Shown piece after piece: positions 1 to 6,551 of a stretch of DNA of 8,623 bases. Below the pieces are notes generated by a model. That model did not search any database. It worked only from the letters and a program-made list of their open reading frames with translations, and was not told the DNA's origin. The stretch's first letter is position 1, and each line of letters starts with the position of its first letter. Source of the DNA: Chloroflexota bacterium (GTDB taxonomy: Bacteria; Chloroflexota; Limnocylindria; Limnocylindrales; CSP1-4); the NCBI GenBank assembly GCA_021786915.1, contig JAJYMP010000326.1, positions 1 to 8,623 of the forward strand, read 5' to 3'. Made by a program: the position numbers and the translations under genes.

Positions 1-1721
1 ACCACGTCCACGGGGTCGAGTGCCACGAGCCACGGCTGATCTCCCGCGGCAACCCGCTGGCGCCACGCCTCGAGCACCAGCCGCTGCGACTCGGCGATTC
101 GGCGCTCCTCGCGCTGGGCGAGGAGGCGGCGGCGCGCCAGCCCGGCGCGCGGGCGGAGCAGGAACCGCAGCCCGCGGGCCACGCCGCCCGGGATGCCCGA
201 CAGTGTGGGGCCAGACAGGCGGGCCATCTCGCTGCGGTACCACGCGTCAGGGTCGACCTCCACGAGGGCGTCCGTCCAGCCTTGCGAGGAGGCGCGGTCC
301 TTGCCCGCCACGGTGACGATCGTGATCCCCGCGCGGCCCGGCCACGGGAAGGACGCCAGCCGCCGATCGAGGAGCGTCCGCTGGAGGCCCACGACCAGGG
401 CCGCGTCCCCGTGCGGCGACATCGGGTTCGGCGTCGCGAGGTCCGGTGATGCGGGTTCTGGCGACGCCGGGCTCGCCGGAGCCGGGGCAGCGGCGAGCAG
501 CTCCCGGTACAGGCGCTCATAGGCGCCGGCGACGACGGGCGCGCCAAAGCGGGCCGCGATGGACTCGTGCATCGCCCGCGAGTCAAAGGACGAACGCCGG
601 GCGAGCACGTCGGCCACCGCCGCCGCGAGCGCCGCCGGCTCGTGGCCTATCGCGATCGTCCCCAGCGCGCCGTCCTGCCCGACGATGTCCTCGACGCCAC
701 CCGACGGGGTCGCCGCAACGGGCAGCCCTGACGCGACCGCCTCGGCGGCGACGATCCCGAAGGTCTCGGCCGGGCTCGGATGCACGAAAGCGGCGGCACG
801 CGCCATCGCCAGGGCAACCCCCGCTCGGTCCGCCGGCCCCTCGAACGCCACGCGCGCCGCGATGCCGAGCTCGGCCGCGAGGGCCATCCATTCGCCCTCC
901 ACCTGCGGGGTCGGCGACCGGCCGATCAGGCGAAGGCGCAGGGCGGGATCGTCCTGGGCCAGCATGGCGAAGGCGCGCAGCAGGACATCGGCGCCCTTCT
1001 TCGTGCTGCGCTCCCCCACCCAGAGCAGGTCCTTGGGATCGCGGTCCGCCGCGGGCGACACCGGGAACGCCGTCGTGTCCACGACGTTGCCGATGAGCCC
1101 GATCCGGGCTTCGTCCACGGCCAGGGCTGCGGCCAGTCGAGCCCGGCTGGCCGGGCTGATCGAGACGAGGCGGCGGGGGTCATCGAGCAGTGTCCGGTAC
1201 GCAGCGGCGAGGCTGGGATCCTCGGCGATGGAGCGCACGGCGTTCGAGGCGTGCTCCGTCACGACCAGCGGGACGCCGAGCCGGTCCGCGACCGCCGCGG
1301 CGACGAGACCGTCCGGGGCGCCGGTATGCGCGTGCACGAGGTCGAAGCGCGGGCCTCGCGCCATCCCCAGGACCAGCGGCTCGAGGAGGGCCGCGTGCGC
1401 CGCCACGACGTCGCGCCATCCGTCGCTCGCCGCGTCGTCGACCACCGGCAGCCGGGCGACGGGGACGCCAGCGCCCCAATCGACCGGCGTGCTGAGCACC
1501 GCTCCGCGCTCCACGGCCGCGGTCCACGCCGCGACGGCGCGCTCGACGTTGCCCGCCGCCAGCCGACCCGCGTGCACCACGGCGGCCTCCCACGACGCCA
1601 CGACGCTGTCGACACCCAGCCCGCCGAGCGCCCGGACTAGGTCGGCCACGAACACGCCCCGGAATCGCGCGTCATGTGACGGGTACCAGCGCGCGACCGT
1701 CAGCACCCGCAGCGGGGCCAC
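1..1721 (-). CDS. GT4-family glycosyltransferase with C-terminal fusion, 3' end cut by window edge
   Basis: At least 573 residues are open from a GTG at 1721-1719 to the left edge, with no stop. Residues 1-409 form a complete GT-B/GT4 glycosyltransferase, which transfers a sugar from an activated donor to an acceptor, normally on the cytoplasmic face. Visible motifs are WYPS..ARFRG..V near residues 12-25, HAHTG at 130-134, TEH at 155-157, GNVVDT at 211-216, WVGERSTKKG ending in K241-K242-G, and ETFGIVAAEA with the classic E(x7)E pair E319/E327. From P413 to P433 a Pro/Ala/Ser-rich linker follows. M434 onward is a second region of at least 140 residues (RAGITIVTVAG, then a Leu/Arg-rich stretch, then WLVALDPVDV) that may be the N-terminal half of another glycosyltransferase domain. 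The GTG lies 1 nt after the stop of the preceding gene, with GGGGG just upstream, so it is the last visible gene of the minus-strand operon. It is the most divergent of the five transferases. Its donor and acceptor cannot be read from sequence. Confidence 0.9.
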   Translation of the reverse strand, partial: MAPLRVLTVARWYPSHDARFRGVFVADLVRALGGLGVDSVVASWEAAVVHAGRLAAGNVERAVAAWTAAVERGAVLSTPVDWGAGVPVARLPVVDDAASDGWRDVVAAHAALLEPLVLGMARGPRFDLVHAHTGAPDGLVAAAVADRLGVPLVVTEHASNAVRSIAEDPSLAAAYRTLLDDPRRLVSISPASRARLAAALAVDEARIGLIGNVVDTTAFPVSPAADRDPKDLLWVGERSTKKGADVLLRAFAMLAQDDPALRLRLIGRSPTPQVEGEWMALAAELGIAARVAFEGPADRAGVALAMARAAAFVHPSPAETFGIVAAEAVASGLPVAATPSGGVEDIVGQDGALGTIAIGHEPAALAAAVADVLARRSSFDSRAMHESIAARFGAPVVAGAYERLYRELLAAAPAPASPASPEPASPDLATPNPMSPHGDAALVVGLQRTLLDRRLASFPWPGRAGITIVTVAGKDRASSQGWTDALVEVDPDAWYRSEMARLSGPTLSGIPGGVARGLRFLLRPRAGLARRRLLAQREERRIAESQRLVLEAWRQRVAAGDQPWLVALDPVDV

Positions 1722-1722
1722 G

Positions 1723-2985
1723 CTACGCCCCCAGCCGCCGCAGCTCGCCGAGATACGGCTCCACGGCGAGCTCCCAGCAGTAACGCTCGCGCGTCACGCG
1801 AAGGCACCGCTCGCGCATCGCTTCGCGGGTCTCGGCGGGCGCCTCGAGCACCTCCCGCAGAGCGCGCGCGAGGTCGGTCGCGCTGGCGGGATCGGCCACA
1901 GCTCCCATGCCCTCCGCCTCGGTGATGGAGCGCATCACGGCAAGATCGCGCCCCACCACGACCGGCGTCCCGGCGGTGATCGACTCCCAGAACTTGTTCG
2001 GCGTGGACAGCCGCTGGTTGAGCGAGTTCGCGGGCACCGCGATGACCGAGACGTCAGCGGACGCGGTCCACGCCGGCACCTCGTCGGGATGGACGGGCGG
2101 CAGCGTGTAGTGGTGGCCGGCGAACCGGGGGTCGCTGTCGCGGTCGCGCAGCTGGCCCTCCCAGGCGCCGAAGCCCAGCAACACCAGGGCCGTGTCCTCG
2201 AGCTGCAGCACCGCCTCGGCCGCCACCTCGAGACCGCGTTCGCGCCCGAGGCGGCCCAGGAACAGCACGACGCGCCGCCCGGGCGGGATGCCCGTAGCCT
2301 GCCGGACGAGGTCCGGGCGCACGGCAGGCGGCGACCAGCGCGGCTGGCAGTTGAGCAGGACGGTCGGACGCCGGGCGAGGCGCCACGCCTGGGCGAGGTG
2401 CTCGGCGATGGGCTCGTTGACGGTCACGACCAGGTCGGCGCGCCGCACCCACCGGCGCTCGCGCCATTTCCAGAGGGCCAGCATCGGACCGGGGACGCGA
2501 GCCACGTTGTTGGACTCGAGGATCACGTCGATGATGTCGTACACCACGCAGCCGGCCCGGCCCTTCCGGCGCGCCTCGGCCGCGAGCCGCAGCGCGACCG
2601 GGATCGTGAGGATTCCGAAGGCGTGGTACAGGTCGGCCGGCGGCAGCTCGGCGTCGAGCGCGGCCCACCAGGCCCGGACGTGGACCGGCCACGCGAGCAG
2701 CTTGACGGCGGCATCAGCCCAGCGCGCGAGGCGGCCCCGCAGCCCGCCGCGCAACGGCTTCGACGCATCCGTCTGCCAGCGCACCCACCTGCCGCGCGGC
2801 CGGTATCGTCGGACACGGACTCCCGCGTCGTCCTCGTCGGCCGGATGGCGCCCGTCGTCCACCGCGGCGATCTCCACGTCCCAGCCCGCGGCCCGGAGCG
2901 TGCGCGCGAGTCGGAGCCCGCGGGAGTACGGGCTGGCGGCGTTGGCCACCAGGAGCACGGCGCGGCCGCGCGAGCCCGTGGTCAC
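1723..2985 (-). CDS. GT4-family glycosyltransferase, TPNK-type paralogue
   Basis: A 420-residue GT-B glycosyltransferase, a normal length for the fold. The N-terminal domain opens with GRAVLLVANAASPYSRGLRLA and contains DLYHAFG at 118-124 and VVYDIIDVILESNN at 147-160. The C-terminal nucleotide-sugar-binding domain has VVLFLGRLGRERGLE at 239-253, LLGFG at 269-273, ASADV at 308-312 and LSTPNKFWESI at 326-336 followed by AGTPVVV. The Glu of NKFWE matches the second Glu of the GT4 E(x7)E motif; the first is replaced by Leu. Residues 60-112 are Arg/Trp-rich, a likely basic surface that could lie on the membrane. The GTG at 2985 is chosen because it forms a GTGA overlap with the upstream stop at 2984-2982. 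The open frame continues upstream to 3417, but that stretch is antisense-like, low-complexity and overlaps the neighbouring gene. The usual YDxHE motif is altered to YDIID, so this enzyme probably has a different specificity from its paralogues. Confidence 0.9.
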   Translation of the reverse strand: MTTGSRGRAVLLVANAASPYSRGLRLARTLRAAGWDVEIAAVDDGRHPADEDDAGVRVRRYRPRGRWVRWQTDASKPLRGGLRGRLARWADAAVKLLAWPVHVRAWWAALDAELPPADLYHAFGILTIPVALRLAAEARRKGRAGCVVYDIIDVILESNNVARVPGPMLALWKWRERRWVRRADLVVTVNEPIAEHLAQAWRLARRPTVLLNCQPRWSPPAVRPDLVRQATGIPPGRRVVLFLGRLGRERGLEVAAEAVLQLEDTALVLLGFGAWEGQLRDRDSDPRFAGHHYTLPPVHPDEVPAWTASADVSVIAVPANSLNQRLSTPNKFWESITAGTPVVVGRDLAVMRSITEAEGMGAVADPASATDLARALREVLEAPAETREAMRERCLRVTRERYCWELAVEPYLGELRRLGA

Positions 2986-4340
2986 CACGGCCTGCCCGTG
3001 AGGATCGAGTACACGTCGAGCAGCTTCTCCATCTGGGCTTCCCAGTTGTACTCCGCGTGCGCCGCTGCCAGGCCCCGCTCGCCCATCGAGCGGCCGCCGT
3101 CCGGCGCGTCGAGCACGACGCGGATCGCCGCGGCCAGGGCCACGGGGTCGGTCGGGTCGCAGAGGACACCGCAGTCGGCCGCCCGCACGATGTCGGCCAT
3201 CCCCGGCAGGTCCGAGGCAACCACCGGCACGCCCGTCGCCATCGCCTCCAGCAGCTTGTTGGGCGTCGTCAGCCGGTGGTTGAGCGTGGTGGGCTGGATG
3301 GGCATCGCGACCACGTCGGCGGAGGCCACCCAGTCGAGCAGCTCGGTCGGCGGCACGGCGTCGAGCACCGCGATCCTGTTCGCGAGCGCAGGCTCCGCGG
3401 CGGCGCGGTCGATCCACGCCCGGAGCCTGCCGTACCCCAGCAGCACGAGCGTGGCGTTGGGAACCTGCGGGATTGCTTCGACGAGCTGCTCGATCCCGCG
3501 ATCGGGCGAGAACCCGCCCTGGTAGAGCACGACCCGGCGGTCCGGCGACAGCCCCAGCGCCTCATGGAGCCGTCGCGGCCTTGGCTCAGCGGGCTGGTAG
3601 CGATAGGAGCAGTTGAGCACGACAACCGGCATCGGCACGTCCCAGCGACTCGCCATCACCTCCGCATACGGGACGTTCACGGTCAGGACACGGTCCGCTC
3701 GCCGCGCCCAGCGACGTTCCGCGGCACCGACGACGCGGCGCACTGGGCCCGGGAGGCGCGCCAGGTTGCCAGCGTCTACGTAGATGTCGCGGGCGTCGTA
3801 GACCACGTGCGCCCCGGGATGGCGGGCTGCGAGGCTGAGGGCAACCGGGATGCCCATGTACGCCATGCCGTGGTAGAGGTCGGCACCGCCGTCGATGGAG
3901 CGGCTGGCGCGCGTTTGGGAGCGGACCACGAGCGCCATCGCGGCGATCCGGCGGACGCCGGCGGTCACGCGCTTGACGCGCCCGAAGGCGCCGTTGCGGC
4001 GCGTCGCCGTGCCTGCGCCGCGGGCTGCGGCATTGCGGTGTCCGGGAACTTCCTCGGGCGTGCCATCCCCAACGGCGCCCCAGCGCCGCCGGGCGAGGCG
4101 GGCTCGTGCCGCGGCAGGCAGCGGCAGCCCGTCAGCGGCCCCTGTGGCCGTCCGCCGGATTCGGTACCCCGACGGGTGAAGCTCGTCGGCGGCGAGACCC
4201 GGGCCGAGGCGGGCGAGGACTGTCACGCTGTGCCCGCGCATCACGAGCGCCCTCGCGATGCGGTAGGTGCGTGAGTCGAACTCGCCCGTGGACGGCAGCA
4301 CGATCGTCGCCCGCTGGGGGACTGGCGCGGGACGCGCCAT
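2982..4340 (-). CDS. GT4-family glycosyltransferase, TPNK-type paralogue
   Basis: A 452-residue GT-B glycosyltransferase. The N-terminal domain starts at about residue 11 (ATIVLPSTGEFDSRTYRIA). Residues 70-150 form an Arg/Ala/Gly-rich insertion without obvious motifs. DLYHGMAYMGIPVALSLAAR follows at 154-173, then VVYDARDIYVDAGN at 179-192. The C-terminal domain shows VVLYQGGFSPDRGIE at 270-284, LLGYG at 300-304, VLDAVPPTELLDWVASADV at 325-343, TLNHRLTTPNKLLEAMATG at 352-370 and PVVASDLPGM. These place it beside the genes at 1723-2985 and 4340-5737. ATG at 4340 is chosen because it overlaps the preceding stop by one base (TGATG), is preceded by GGAGAGGG 9 nt upstream, and places the first beta strand near the N-terminus. 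The frame stays open upstream to 4979, but that part is antisense-like. The 3' end overlaps the next gene by 4 nt, so translation of the two is probably coupled. Donor and acceptor are unknown. Confidence 0.92.
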   Translation of the reverse strand: MARPAPVPQRATIVLPSTGEFDSRTYRIARALVMRGHSVTVLARLGPGLAADELHPSGYRIRRTATGAADGLPLPAAARARLARRRWGAVGDGTPEEVPGHRNAAARGAGTATRRNGAFGRVKRVTAGVRRIAAMALVVRSQTRASRSIDGGADLYHGMAYMGIPVALSLAARHPGAHVVYDARDIYVDAGNLARLPGPVRRVVGAAERRWARRADRVLTVNVPYAEVMASRWDVPMPVVVLNCSYRYQPAEPRPRRLHEALGLSPDRRVVLYQGGFSPDRGIEQLVEAIPQVPNATLVLLGYGRLRAWIDRAAAEPALANRIAVLDAVPPTELLDWVASADVVAMPIQPTTLNHRLTTPNKLLEAMATGVPVVASDLPGMADIVRAADCGVLCDPTDPVALAAAIRVVLDAPDGGRSMGERGLAAAHAEYNWEAQMEKLLDVYSILTGRPW

Positions 4341-5737
4341 CAGCGCCCGCCCTCTCCGGCGAGGGCGGCGTAGAGCGCCACCAGTGCCGCCGACTCGTGC
4401 TCCCAGTTCCAGCGCTCGTGCGCAGCCGCAAGGCACCGCGCTCGGAGGGCCCGTCGCTCGCCCTCGGTGGGGTCGAGCACCCGGCGGATGGCCGCCGCGA
4501 TCGACGCGGGGTCGCTCGGGTCGCACACTTCGCCGAGCGGGCCGCCCGGGTTGTCGAGGACGATCGACCGCATCTCCGGGAAGTCGCTGACCACGACGGG
4601 CAGCCCGCCGGCGAGACTCTCGAACAGCTTGTTCGGCGTGGACAGGCGGTGGTTGAGCGTTGACGCTTGGATCGGCATCACGCCGACGTCCGCGGAGGCA
4701 ACCCAGGGGATCAACTCGGATGGCGGCACCGCGTCGAGGACGTGGATCCGGCCGCCGTACCGCGGGTCGCGCGCCATCGCGTCGAGTCCGGCGCGCATCG
4801 AGCCGTAGCCCAGATACACGGCATGAACGCACTCGAGGCCTGGCTCGAGGATCGCCGCAGCCAACTCCTCGAGGCCGCGGTGCGCCGAGAATCCACCGTG
4901 GTACAGGGCGATCGCCGCATCCGCTGCGATCCCGGCGGCCGCCCGGATCAGCTCGGCACGCTCCGGGGGCGGATCCCATCGATCGGGCGCGTTGTGGACG
5001 ACCACCGTGCGGCGCGGCCGAAGGCGTCGGCCGAGCTCCGCGGCGAGCGAGTCATTGACGGTTACGAGCGCCATGGCGCGGTGGGTCCAGCCCCGCTCGG
5101 AGCGGGCGATGAGCGCCTTGAGGACGCGTGGTCGGGCCGCATTCGAGCCCGATTCCAGGAAGATCTCGTGACTGTCGTAGACGATGGCGCCCCCGCGGCG
5201 CCGAAAGGCACGCCCCGCAGCCTCGAGCCCGGTCGCGTCATGGCCATGCCAGAAATCTCCGGGCGGCGCGGCCTCGGCGGCGGCGGCAGCCCAGCCGAGA
5301 AGCACGAGGCGCCACCACGCGTACCAATCGAGGCTCGAGCGGCCCGACCTCGCCTCGCGCCCGCGCGATGCCACGCGCACCGAGAGCCGGATCGTGAACC
5401 AGGGGAGCGAGACGAGGCCGATCCCCAGCTGCCTGAGCAGCTCGGGCAGGGACGACGGCAGGCGGCGCGCGGCGGACTTGGTGGACGCGGTCCAAGCGGG
5501 CCGGAGGCTCCAGGGGGCGGAGAACCACCTCCACAGTGCCCGACGACCCTGCGGGATGGGCACGCGGATGATCCGGAACCCGTCGCGGTTCTCCGTCTCG
5601 GCATCAGCCGACGATGGGTCTGCCACCCGCGCGACCACGGTGACCTCGTGTCCCGCCGCCGCTAGCGAGCCGGCTTCACGCAGGACGCGGGCATCGTTGC
5701 GGCAGTCGTTGAACACGAACATGACGATCCGGCTCAT
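4340..5737 (-). CDS. GT4-family glycosyltransferase, first gene of the minus-strand operon
   Basis: A 465-residue GT-B glycosyltransferase. It opens with MSRIVMFVFNDCRNDARVL and AAGHEVTVVAR, the usual first helix and strand. Residues 61-160 are an unusually long insertion with many Trp residues (WRWFSAPW, PWFTIRL, WYAWWRLVLLGWAAAAAEAA), likely a membrane-contacting helix rather than a full membrane span. FWHGHDATGLEAAG lies at 162-175 and VYDSHEIFLESG at 186-197, an intact YDxHE motif. The C-terminal domain has ALYHGGFSAHRGLEEL at 277-292, YLGYGSMRAGLDA at 308-320, VASADVGVMPIQASTLNHRL at 346-365 and STPNKLFESLAGGLPVVVSD at 366-385. The ATG at 5737 is preferred over the in-frame ATG at 5863, since the extra 42 residues have no counterpart in the fold. 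The ribosome site is weak (GGTGG about 12 nt upstream), so the start is the least certain part. It is very similar to the partial gene at 7685-8623. Confidence 0.9.
   Translation of the reverse strand: MSRIVMFVFNDCRNDARVLREAGSLAAAGHEVTVVARVADPSSADAETENRDGFRIIRVPIPQGRRALWRWFSAPWSLRPAWTASTKSAARRLPSSLPELLRQLGIGLVSLPWFTIRLSVRVASRGREARSGRSSLDWYAWWRLVLLGWAAAAAEAAPPGDFWHGHDATGLEAAGRAFRRRGGAIVYDSHEIFLESGSNAARPRVLKALIARSERGWTHRAMALVTVNDSLAAELGRRLRPRRTVVVHNAPDRWDPPPERAELIRAAAGIAADAAIALYHGGFSAHRGLEELAAAILEPGLECVHAVYLGYGSMRAGLDAMARDPRYGGRIHVLDAVPPSELIPWVASADVGVMPIQASTLNHRLSTPNKLFESLAGGLPVVVSDFPEMRSIVLDNPGGPLGEVCDPSDPASIAAAIRRVLDPTEGERRALRARCLAAAHERWNWEHESAALVALYAALAGEGGR
4350..4357 (-). promoter_or_regulatory. 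Shine-Dalgarno for the gene at 2982-4340
   Basis: On the minus strand this reads GGAGAGGG and ends 9 nt before the ATG at 4340. It lies inside the last codons of the upstream glycosyltransferase gene, as expected for coupled translation, and it decides the start of the downstream gene against the longer open frame. Confidence 0.65.
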
Positions 5738-5779
5738 CGGGGGCGAACCACCGAAGACGACAGCCCGAACCTGAGCGGC

Positions 5780-5789
5780 TTCTCGAGAA
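5780..5789. repeat. Perfect 10-bp palindrome TTCTCGAGAA
   Basis: The ten bases are self-complementary (TTCTC/GAGAA), and the flanking bases C and T break the symmetry. It sits in the divergent gap, about 45 bases upstream of the minus-strand ATG. Its AT-rich ends stand out in this GC-rich sequence. A repressor-type binding site is possible, but a 10-bp palindrome can arise by chance. Confidence 0.3.
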
Positions 5790-5839
5790 TCGGGGACGTG
5801 GGCGTTCGACGAGCGTGGACCTGCATGCCCGGAAGAGTA

Positions 5840-5868
5840 CCGAGATCGCGCAGTTGCTACCATCTCGG
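5840..5868. repeat. Inverted repeat CCGAGAT / ATCTCGG in the divergent gap
   Basis: Two perfect 7-bp arms, at 5840-5846 and 5862-5868, are separated by 15 bases, so the arm centres are 22 bp apart, about two helical turns. This geometry suits a dimeric regulator serving both divergent operons, about 45 bases upstream of the deacetylase start. No cognate regulator gene is visible in the window, so the function is inference only. A short hairpin in a 5' leader is an alternative. Confidence 0.35.
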
Positions 5869-5899
5869 CGGCACCACTTCATCAGGTCCCCCGGGCGCT

Positions 5900-5905
5900 G
5901 AGAGG
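5900..5905 (+). promoter_or_regulatory. Shine-Dalgarno for the deacetylase TTG start
   Basis: GAGAGG ends 8 nt before the TTG at 5914. An in-frame stop (TGA at 5899-5901) lies just upstream, and no other start codon occurs between it and the catalytic motif. The site therefore fixes TTG as the start. Confidence 0.7.
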
Positions 5906-5913
5906 CCGGCCAA

Positions 5914-6549
5914 TTGCTCTTCAACAGCAGGCGCACGCTGGTCATAGCTGCCCACACGGACGACGAATTCGGCTGCGCGGGACTGATCGCACGGCTCGGC
6001 GAGGAGGGGGCCGACGTCCATCTCGCCGCCTTCTCGTGGTGCGAGGAATCCGTCCCGGAGGGGTTCGACCGCGACGTCCTCAAGCACGAGAGCAGGGCCG
6101 CGGCAGAAGTGCTGGGAATCGCGCCGGACCGGTTCTACCTGTATGACTACAGGGTCCGCCATTTCCCGAGGGACCGCCAAGAGATCCTGGAGCAGCTGGT
6201 CGCGATGCGGCGCACCATCGCGCCCGATCTGGTGCTCGTCCCCTCCACGTCGGACATCCACCAGGATCACGACATCATCTCGCGGGAAGCGACCCGGGCC
6301 TTCAAGCACGCCACGATCCTGGGCTATGAGCTGCCCATGAACACGATCTCATTCAGGCACGCCTGCTTCGTGCCCCTCGAGGAGCGGCACATGGAGATCA
6401 AGATCGCTCACGCCGCGTGCTACGTGTCACAACAGCACCGGCCGTACATGAATCCGGAGTTCCTCCGCGGTCTAGCGCTGGTTCGTGGGGTGCAGGTCAA
6501 CCGGCCGGCTGCCGAGGCCTACGAGGTGATCCGCATGGTGGTCAGCTGA
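5914..6549 (+). CDS. PIG-L/LmbE-family N-deacetylase
   Basis: A 211-residue zinc-dependent deacetylase of the PIG-L/LmbE superfamily. Known members (MshB, BshB, PIG-L) remove the acetyl group from N-acetylglucosamine linked to inositol, malate or phosphatidylinositol. The signature AAHTDDE is at 12-18, giving metal ligands H14 and D17 and the general-base Asp D16. The second motif DIHQDHD at 114-120 supplies H116 (acid/base by analogy with MshB) and metal ligand H119. Further family features are the GYELP segment near 137-141 and IKIAHAACYVSQQHRPYMN at 162-180. All catalytic residues are present and the length is normal. There is no signal peptide or membrane segment, so it is cytoplasmic. 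It is the first gene of the plus-strand pair, with its stop 2 nt before the acyltransferase start. Its position among glycosyltransferases suggests that the substrate is an N-acetyl sugar on a glycan or glycolipid intermediate rather than a free thiol cofactor precursor. The exact substrate is unknown. Confidence 0.9.
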   Translation: MLFNSRRTLVIAAHTDDEFGCAGLIARLGEEGADVHLAAFSWCEESVPEGFDRDVLKHESRAAAEVLGIAPDRFYLYDYRVRHFPRDRQEILEQLVAMRRTIAPDLVLVPSTSDIHQDHDIISREATRAFKHATILGYELPMNTISFRHACFVPLEERHMEIKIAHAACYVSQQHRPYMNPEFLRGLALVRGVQVNRPAAEAYEVIRMVVS

Positions 6550-6551
6550 CG

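Larger units (their letters stand above)
5738..5913. promoter_or_regulatory. Divergent intergenic promoter region
   Basis: These 176 bases separate the divergent minus-strand glycosyltransferase operon from the plus-strand deacetylase/acyltransferase pair. It is the only non-coding gap of any size in the window, so promoters for both operons should lie here. I could not identify a convincing -35/-10 pair on either strand. The best -10-like element is TACTCT, read on the minus strand near 5834-5839, with no good -35 partner. The region holds a perfect 10-bp palindrome and a separate 7-bp-arm inverted repeat, which are candidate operators. If the glycosyltransferase actually starts at 5863, only about 50 bases would remain non-coding. 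Confidence 0.5.

Noticed and set aside
2986..3417. N-terminal extension of the gene at 1723-2985
   Set aside because: It overlaps the conserved 3' part of the upstream glycosyltransferase and is Arg/Gly/Ala-rich. The GTGA overlap start begins right before the first GT-B strand.
559..3525. A 988-codon open frame on the plus strand
   Set aside because: It is antisense to three well-supported glycosyltransferase genes, is made mostly of Ala, Arg, Ser, Pro and Thr, and shows no fold or motif. Long antisense frames are common opposite GC-rich genes.
4341..4979. N-terminal extension of the gene at 2982-4340
   Set aside because: The upstream 213 codons are low-complexity Arg/Gly/Pro sequence in another frame of the well-conserved upstream gene. 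The ATG at 4340 has a Shine-Dalgarno and a TGATG junction.
5738..5863. Extended start (ATG at 5863) for the glycosyltransferase at 4340-5737
   Set aside because: The 42 extra residues do not resemble a GT-B N-terminus or a signal peptide, and the extension would use up most of the divergent promoter region. It cannot be excluded outright because the ribosome site at 5737 is weak.
5857..6309. Minus-strand 150-codon open frame opposite the deacetylase
   Set aside because: It is an antisense shadow. The plus strand carries an intact AHTDDE/HQDHD active site, and the minus frame shows no family motif.
6417..6551. Upstream extension of the acyltransferase frame
   Set aside because: It lies within the conserved end of the deacetylase and encodes Gly/Pro/Ser-rich sequence. 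The hexapeptide repeats begin right after the GTG at 6552.
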